Assembly: GCA_040220875.1 (NCBI GenBank)
Contig: JAVJVX010000005.1
Coordinates: 248,001 to 312,000 of the forward strand
Direction of reading: 5' to 3'
Length of the DNA stretch: 64,000 nt
Source of the DNA: Alphaproteobacteria bacterium
GTDB taxonomy: Bacteria > Pseudomonadota > Alphaproteobacteria > JAVJVX01
The position numbers and the translations under genes are program-made. Positions 59,063-64,000 of the stretch are shown one piece after another; the stretch's first letter is position 1, and every line of letters begins with the position of its first letter. The notes under the pieces are model-generated. The model had not been told where the DNA came from, ran no database searches, and saw only the letters and a list, made by a program, of their open reading frames with translations.

Positions 59063-60207
59063 TCCGACACACGGCCAGCGTCAACCCGGCGCCGCCGCCG
59101 ACGCCGCTCGCCCGCCTGCTGGCCGCGCGGATCCGTGAGACTGGCCCGATGAGCCTGGCCGATTTCATGGCGGAAGCCCTCTTCCACCCGGCGCATGGCT
59201 ATTACACCAATGCGGAAATCTTCGGGCGCGCGGGGGATTTCACCACCGCACCCGAGATCAGCCAGATGTTCGGCGAACTCACGGGACTCTGGCTGGCCGC
59301 GCAATGGCTCGCGCAGGGCGCGCGCGACGCCCCGCAACTCATCGAGCTGGGCCCGGGCCGCGGCACGCTGATGGATGACATGTTGCGCGCGACACGCATC
59401 GTGCCCGAGTTCCAGGATAAGGCGACCGTCCATCTCGTCGAGGCCAGCCCCCGACTCCGCGACCGCCAACGTGAGACGCTCGCCGGTCACACGGGCCGCC
59501 TGGCGCTCCACTGGCACGACTCCCTGAGCGCGATCGACGAGGCGGCCGGGCCGCTATTTCTGATCGCCAACGAGTTCTTCGATGCCCTGCCGATCCACCA
59601 GTTCGAACTGACGCCGTCCGGCTGGCGCGAACGCATGGTCGGGCTGACGGACTCGGGGGACGGTTTCCGCTTCGGCCTCGCGCCGGGAGAAAGCCGGTTT
59701 GCGCCGCTGCTGCCGCCTGCGGAGGCTGCGAGAGCGGGCGGCGGGCCGACGCCGGTGATCGCGGAATTCTGCCCTGCGGCGGTGACAATTGGGGGCGATA
59801 TTGCGCGGCGAATCCGAAACGCCGGCGGTGCGGCGCTCATCATCGATTACGGATACGCGGCGCCGGCATTTGGCGACACGCTGCAGGCGGTCCGCCGGCA
59901 TGCCTTTGCCGACCCCCTCGCGACGCCGGGAGAGGCCGATATCACCGCCCATGTCGATTTTAGCCGTCTGGCCAGCGCAGCGGCGGCGGAAGGGGCGCGC
60001 GCGCTCGGCCCGGTGGGACAGGGCGCGTTTCTGGACCGGTTGGGATTGAGGGAACGGGCGGAGATTCTGGCAAAATCGGGCGATGCGGACGTGCTGGCCC
60101 AGGCCGACCGGCTTGCCGCACCCGGGGAAATGGGCACGCTGTTCCGGGCGCTGGCGATTTTACCCCCGGAAACCGCCGGCCCCGTCGCGGGATTCGAAAC
60201 ACCATGA
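59059..60207 (+). CDS. SAM-dependent methyltransferase of the MidA/NDUFAF7 family
   Basis: A 382-residue class I methyltransferase. Seen: GPMSLADFMAEALFHPAHGY, the SAM-binding LIELGPGRGTLMDDMLR, FLIANEFFDALPIHQFELT, ALIIDYGYAAP and TAHVDFSRLASAA. The human homologue methylates an arginine of complex I subunit NDUFS2; a similar role is possible here. Overlaps lgt upstream and pgeF downstream, so one transcript. Confidence 0.92.
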   Translation: MIRHTASVNPAPPPTPLARLLAARIRETGPMSLADFMAEALFHPAHGYYTNAEIFGRAGDFTTAPEISQMFGELTGLWLAAQWLAQGARDAPQLIELGPGRGTLMDDMLRATRIVPEFQDKATVHLVEASPRLRDRQRETLAGHTGRLALHWHDSLSAIDEAAGPLFLIANEFFDALPIHQFELTPSGWRERMVGLTDSGDGFRFGLAPGESRFAPLLPPAEAARAGGGPTPVIAEFCPAAVTIGGDIARRIRNAGGAALIIDYGYAAPAFGDTLQAVRRHAFADPLATPGEADITAHVDFSRLASAAAAEGARALGPVGQGAFLDRLGLRERAEILAKSGDADVLAQADRLAAPGEMGTLFRALAILPPETAGPVAGFETP

Positions 60208-60992
60208 CGGCCGCCGGCGCCGTCCTCCCCGCCCTCCAGGCCGAAGCCGGCGATCCACCGCCGCATGCGTTTTTCACGCGCCAGGGTGGCGTCAGCACCG
60301 GTTGTTTCGAGAGCCTCAATTGCGGCTTCGGCGCCGGCGACAGCACGACGGCGGTGGCCGAAAACCGCCGCCGGGCGGCGCGGACCCTGGGACTCGACGC
60401 CGAACGTCTGCTCACCTGCCGCCAGGTGCACGGCTCCCGGGTCGTCCGCGTCACCACCCCCTGGGACATAGCTGCGGCTCCCGAGGCCGACGGGCTTGCA
60501 ACCCGCACCCCCGGCTTGGCGCTGGGCGTGCTGACGGCCGATTGTGCGCCGGTCCTCTTCTGGGACCGGGCCGCCGGCGTCATCGGCGCGGCCCATGCCG
60601 GCTGGCAGGGAGCCCTTTCGGGCGTGCTTGAAGCGACGGTGGATGCCATGGTCGGGCTGGGTGCGGCGACGGCACGTATACGGGCTGTCATCGGCCCCTG
60701 CATCGGGCCGGACTCGTACGAAGTGGGGGCGGAGTTTTGTGAGCGGTTTCTCGTAGACGATCCTGCCAACACCCGGTTCTTCGGCCCCGCCCCCCGCCCG
60801 GGCCATCACCTGTTCGATCTGCCGGGCTACGGCCAGGCGCGCCTGGAAGCCGCCGGCCTTCCCGGCGTTGCCTGGACGGGCGGTGACACCCTCGCCGAAG
60901 CCTCGCGCTTTTTCAGCTATCGTCGGGAATGCCTCACGGGCGGCCGGGATTACGGCCGCGGCCTATCGGTGATCCGCCTGCCCGGGGACTGA
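60204..60992 (+). CDS. pgeF: Polyphenol oxidase / purine nucleoside phosphorylase family protein PgeF (YfiH)
   Basis: A 262-residue LACC1-type protein. Motifs: FFTRQGGVSTGCFESLNCGF, RQVHGSRVVR with a zinc-ligand His, LTADCAPVLFWDRAAGVIGA followed by AHAGWQGALSGVLE, and IGPCIGPDSYEVGAEF. Family members bind zinc and act on purine nucleosides; in E. coli the protein also affects peptidoglycan editing. The ATG overlaps the midA-like stop (ATGA). Confidence 0.93.
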   Translation: MTAAGAVLPALQAEAGDPPPHAFFTRQGGVSTGCFESLNCGFGAGDSTTAVAENRRRAARTLGLDAERLLTCRQVHGSRVVRVTTPWDIAAAPEADGLATRTPGLALGVLTADCAPVLFWDRAAGVIGAAHAGWQGALSGVLEATVDAMVGLGAATARIRAVIGPCIGPDSYEVGAEFCERFLVDDPANTRFFGPAPRPGHHLFDLPGYGQARLEAAGLPGVAWTGGDTLAEASRFFSYRRECLTGGRDYGRGLSVIRLPGD

Positions 60993-60996
60993 GCTC

Positions 60997-61065
60997 ATGC
61001 CGCATATGATTTTCTTTGTCCTGTTTCTCGTCCTGGCCCTCATGGCGGGCTGCCTTCTCGCCTGA
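60997..61065 (+). CDS. Possible 22-residue membrane/lipopeptide
   Basis: The frame MPHMIFFVLFLVLALMAGCLLA starts 4 bases after the pgeF stop. It is entirely hydrophobic and has a lipobox-like Met-Ala-Gly-Cys near the end. The ribosome site (GGGGA, 8 bases off) lies inside the pgeF end. It could be a real tiny membrane peptide or chance; too short to judge by codon use. If lipidated it would leave only a Cys-Leu-Leu-Ala product. Confidence 0.35.
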   Translation: MPHMIFFVLFLVLALMAGCLLA

Positions 61066-61068
61066 ACG

Positions 61069-61467
61069 TCAGGCGAACCACCAGCTTTCGGGCCGGGGAT
61101 GGGGTTCATTCCGGTTGATGTAGCGAAGCCCCGTGACGCAACGGACGATCCACCAGACATACAGGGCCAGACCGAGGAGGAAGCCGATCGCGATCCAAAT
61201 GGTGGCGACGGCAATGACGGCGGCGAGAAGGCCGATCCAGAAGGTCCGGATCTGAAACCGGAAATGGGTCTCGACCCAGGGCGGCGCGTCGCTCCGATAG
61301 ACATAGGCCACGATCACCCCTGCCAGGGTGACCAGAGGCACGACCAGACCGATCAGGAAAAGCAGGTAAACGAGATAAGCCGTCTTTTCGGTCCCGGGGT
61401 CGGGCGGTGTCTGGGGCGGCACCTGGGGCGGCACCTGGGGCGGGATCTGGGGCGGTATCTGGCTCAT
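61069..61467 (-). CDS. DUF4870-like inner-membrane protein with Pro-rich N-terminus
   Basis: A 132-residue protein. The N-terminus repeats PPQ(I/V/T) units (about 20 residues, encoded by short tandem repeats). Then AYLVYLLFLIGLVVPLVTLA and the DUF4870 segment WVETHFRFQIRTFWIGLLAA, a third helix (TIWIAIGFLLGLALYVWWIV) and a conserved end, GLRYINRNEPHPRPESWW. Function of the family is unknown. Convergent with pgeF. The start at 61467 has only a weak ribosome site. Confidence 0.8.
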   Translation of the reverse strand: MSQIPPQIPPQVPPQVPPQTPPDPGTEKTAYLVYLLFLIGLVVPLVTLAGVIVAYVYRSDAPPWVETHFRFQIRTFWIGLLAAVIAVATIWIAIGFLLGLALYVWWIVRCVTGLRYINRNEPHPRPESWWFA

Positions 61468-61791
61468 TGAGGGCTCTGGCGGTCCGTGCGGTCGTCCGGG
61501 GCTGGCCGGGAACACTATGCCACCGGCCCGACGCCGCGCCTAGGCGCCAGGGAGCCGCTGAAATTCCCGGTTTTCCAGGCAGGACCGGGGAAAGCCGTGA
61601 GCGTTTACACCGCCCGGCCGCCCTGTTACAGTCCGCGCGCGTTGGCCCCGGGGTAGGCGAAAAATAGCAGAAACAAGCGGTTTCCCAGACATCGCCACCG
61701 GCCACCGGACCGGTCGGCGCGACCTTCGGGCGGACCGTCGCAGGGGCCCGAGCCCAGCAGCACAGTCGAGGGCCGGAGCCCAGAGGCAGAC

Positions 61792-62727
61792 ATGAGAATA
61801 CTTTCCGGCAACAGCAACCGGCCTCTTGCGGACGCCATCTGCGCCTACTGCAACCTGCCCCAGACCAGGGCCACCATCCGGCGGTTCTCGGACGACGAGG
61901 TCTTCGTCGAAATCAACGAGAACGTGCGGGGCGAGGATGTATTCCTGGTCCAGAGCACCTCATATCCGGCCAATGACAACATGATGGAACTCCTCGTCAC
62001 GCTCGACGCGCTGAAGCGCGGCTCGGCCCGGCGCGTGACGGCGGTGGTTCCCTATTACGGCTACGCCCGCCAGGACCGGAAATCCGGCCCCCGGACGCCG
62101 ATTTCGGCCAAGCTGGTAGCCAATCTGATCACGGTGGCCGGCGCCAACCGGGTACTCACCATCGACCTCCATGCAGGCCAGATTCAGGGGTTTTTCGACA
62201 TTCCGACCGACAACCTCTTCGCCGCCCCGGTCTTCGTTAAGGACATCATCGAGACCTATGACGGGGCGGACCTGATGATGGTCTCCCCGGATGTCGGCGG
62301 GGTGGTGCGCGCCCGGGCCCTGGCAAAACGGCTTGACGCCGACCTCGCCATCATCGATAAGCGCCGGGAACGCGCCGGGGTGTCCGAAGTGATGAACATC
62401 ATCGGTGATGTCGAGGGCCGCGACTGCATCCTGGTGGACGATATCGTCGATTCCGCCGGAACGCTGTGCAACGCGGCCGAGGCCCTGATGAATGCCGGGG
62501 CTGCCACGGTGTCCGCCTATGTGACCCACGGGGTCCTCTCGGGGGGCGCGGTGGCCCGGGTGACGGCCTCTCCTCTCAAGAGTCTGGTGACCACGGACAG
62601 CATTCAGGCGACCGAAGCAGTGAGGGTCGCCCACAACATGCGCCAACTGTCCGTCGCGCCGCTCCTCGGCGAGGCGATACAGAGAATCAGCTCCGAACGC
62701 TCGGTATCGAGCCTGTTCGACGGATAA
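61792..62727 (+). CDS. prs: Ribose-phosphate pyrophosphokinase Prs
   Basis: A 311-residue enzyme making PRPP from ribose-5-phosphate and ATP. Seen: the flexible-loop segment [20 protein letters not shown], metal-binding [18 protein letters not shown] and the PRPP-binding loop [15 protein letters not shown]. Length is normal. It is followed 50 bases on by rplY and then pth, a conserved order. Confidence 0.97.
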   Translation: MRILSGNSNRPLADAICAYCNLPQTRATIRRFSDDEVFVEINENVRGEDVFLVQSTSYPANDNMMELLVTLDALKRGSARRVTAVVPYYGYARQDRKSGPRTPISAKLVANLITVAGANRVLTIDLHAGQIQGFFDIPTDNLFAAPVFVKDIIETYDGADLMMVSPDVGGVVRARALAKRLDADLAIIDKRRERAGVSEVMNIIGDVEGRDCILVDDIVDSAGTLCNAAEALMNAGAATVSAYVTHGVLSGGAVARVTASPLKSLVTTDSIQATEAVRVAHNMRQLSVAPLLGEAIQRISSERSVSSLFDG

Positions 62728-62777
62728 CGCCCCGAGCGAATACGGGGTACGGGTAAGACGGCTTAAGGAGAAAGACA

Positions 62778-63446
62778 ATGGCCGAGTTGGGAACCATCAC
62801 GGGAACCGTGCGCGAACGCACCGGCAAGGGCGCGGCCCGTCAGGCGCGACGCGAGGGTCGCGTTCCGGGAGTGGTGTACGGGGGCGATGACGAGCCGTTG
62901 AGCATCGCGGTCGATCGCAACGTCCTCGAACGCGTATTGCACCAGCCCGGTTTCTTCGCCCGCCTGTTCGAGCTCAATGTCGGTAGCGACAAGATCAGCG
63001 TGCTGGCCCGCGACATCCAGTTGCATCCCGTGAACGAGGTCCCGCTGCATGTGGATTTCCTCCGGGTCGCCAAAGACGCGAAGATCGAAGTCGAGATTCC
63101 GGTGCACTTCCTGCGTGAGGAAGCGTCGCCCGGCCTCAAGCGCGGCGGCGTCCTCAACATCGTGCGTCATGAGGTGGAACTGCTCTGCCCGGCCAATGCG
63201 ATCCCCGAATTTCTCGAGGTGGACCTGACCGGACTCGAGATCGGCGACAGTGTGCATATCTCGAGCATTGCCCTGCCCGAGGGCGTGACGCCGACGATCA
63301 CCGACCGCGACTTTACCGTCGCCACCATCGCTGCCCCGACAGTACAGACCGAGGGCGAAGAGGCGGAGGAAGCCGCGGAGGCAGCCGAGGTCGCCGGCGG
63401 CGAAGAGGAAAAAGGTGGCGCGGCCGAAGGGGACGAGAAGGAATAA
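62778..63446 (+). CDS. rplY: 50S ribosomal protein L25/general stress protein Ctc
   Basis: A 222-residue long-form L25. The N-terminal 5S rRNA-binding domain (ERTGKGAARQARREGRVPGV, YGG, HVDFLRV) is followed by the TL5/CTC-type C-terminal domain (VDLTGLEIGDSVHISSIALP) and a Glu/Ala/Gly-rich acidic tail of about 35 residues. AAGGAG lies 9 bases before the ATG. Confidence 0.96.
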   Translation: MAELGTITGTVRERTGKGAARQARREGRVPGVVYGGDDEPLSIAVDRNVLERVLHQPGFFARLFELNVGSDKISVLARDIQLHPVNEVPLHVDFLRVAKDAKIEVEIPVHFLREEASPGLKRGGVLNIVRHEVELLCPANAIPEFLEVDLTGLEIGDSVHISSIALPEGVTPTITDRDFTVATIAAPTVQTEGEEAEEAAEAAEVAGGEEEKGGAAEGDEKE

Positions 63447-63472
63447 TCCCGCCCGGCCGCCTGGGGCAGATC

Positions 63473-64000
63473 ATGCGACTTGTGGCCGGTCTTGGAAATC
63501 CTGGCGGGCAGTATGCCGGCCACCGCCACAACATCGGCTTTATGGTGGCGGACCGGCTGGCCGAGGCCTACGGCTTCAGCAACTTCCGTGGCCGGTTTGA
63601 CGGCGAGGTCGCGGATGGCGTCATCGCCGGCGAGAAAATCGCGCTCCTGAAACCCCAGACCATGATGAACCTGTCCGGCCAGTCTGTGGGCGCGGCGCTG
63701 CGCTTCTTCAAACTCCAGCCTGAAAATCTCGTGGTGATCCACGACGAGCTGGACCTCGCCCCCGGCAAGGTCCGCGTCAAGTGCGGTGGCGGCGCCGGCG
63801 GACACAACGGGCTGAGGGATATCGACAGGGTGATCGGCCGCGAATATTGGCGAGTGCGCATCGGTATCGGACACCCCGGCGACAAAGGCCGGGTAACCGG
63901 TCACGTCCTGCGGAATTTTGACGAGGCGGAGGCGCTGTGGCGCGACGCGGTGATCGACGCCGTCGCCCGACATTTTCCGCTTATGGTGACGGGAGACGCA
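63473..64000 (+). CDS. pth: Peptidyl-tRNA hydrolase Pth, 3' end cut by window edge
   Basis: 176 codons are visible of about 190-200. It begins MRLVAGLGNPGGQYAGHRHN with the catalytic His in RHNIGFMV, and has ALLKPQTMMNLSGQSVGAAL, VIHDELDLAPGKVR and GGGAGGHNGLRDIDRVIGRE. It frees tRNA from prematurely released peptidyl-tRNA. Follows rplY by 26 bases. Confidence 0.96.
   Translation, partial: MRLVAGLGNPGGQYAGHRHNIGFMVADRLAEAYGFSNFRGRFDGEVADGVIAGEKIALLKPQTMMNLSGQSVGAALRFFKLQPENLVVIHDELDLAPGKVRVKCGGGAGGHNGLRDIDRVIGREYWRVRIGIGHPGDKGRVTGHVLRNFDEAEALWRDAVIDAVARHFPLMVTGDA

Overview
The window is GC-rich chromosomal DNA from an alphaproteobacterium, most likely a free-living, PHB-forming member of the Rhodospirillales or a related order. 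The evidence is the gene orders yqeY-dnaG-rpoD, prs-rplY-pth and lgt-midA-pgeF, an ECF16-type SigF/NrsF pair, a MarR-OmpR-kinase trio resembling petP-petR, a phasin gene preceded by TGC-N3-GCA repeats, and strong GC bias at third codon positions. Most genes are housekeeping and densely packed. No prophage, insertion sequence, CRISPR array or rRNA operon was seen.

Layout. 1-9.8 kb: ettA (cut by the window edge), a Crp/Fnr regulator broken by an in-frame TAG, a soluble double-PAS chemoreceptor, a DUF481 outer-membrane protein, a cold-shock protein, a reductive-dehalogenase-like Fe-S protein, a eukaryotic-type kinase and two orphan genes. 9.75-14.85 kb: a complete urease operon (ureD-A-x-B-C-E-F-G, minus strand) with a 53-residue His-rich membrane peptide between ureA and ureB. 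15-23 kb: the accessory heart of the window. A SigF-type sigma factor, its NrsF anti-sigma factor and an uncharacterised His-rich protein are divergent from a periplasmic protein that joins 21 Asn-Pro-Cys motifs to a C-terminal cytochrome P460-like haem domain. That gene is followed by an AhpD-like protein and a flavodoxin-like reductase. A second reductive-dehalogenase-like gene and a DUF3179 gene come next. Perfect GTAACC-N16-CGAA sites, the motif I recall for SigF promoters, precede both the Cys-repeat gene and the DUF3179 gene.

23-33 kb: a CAU tRNA, rpoD, dnaG and yqeY (minus), then carA-carB and greA (plus). 33-45 kb: an Lrp/AsnC regulator, an ELM1-like protein, a carboxymuconolactone-decarboxylase-like protein, trxB, msrP, an aspartate aminotransferase, uvrB, a Kef-type antiporter, a CaCA exchanger and a pteridine-reductase-like SDR. 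45-51.5 kb: uvrC, pgsA and the molybdopterin genes mobB-moeA-moaD-moaE, then ilvE. 51.6-57 kb: a MarR/response-regulator/kinase trio, a phasin, proC, a YbjN protein and a UbiK-like factor. 57-64 kb: hldD, lgt-midA-pgeF, a DUF4870-like membrane protein and prs-rplY-pth (cut by the edge).

The best candidate for an undescribed system is 15.8-23.0 kb: a proposed SigF/NrsF-controlled periplasmic thiol/haem stress module. Its core secreted protein looks built to bind metal or buffer thiol redox. The domain calls are solid; the joint function is inference.
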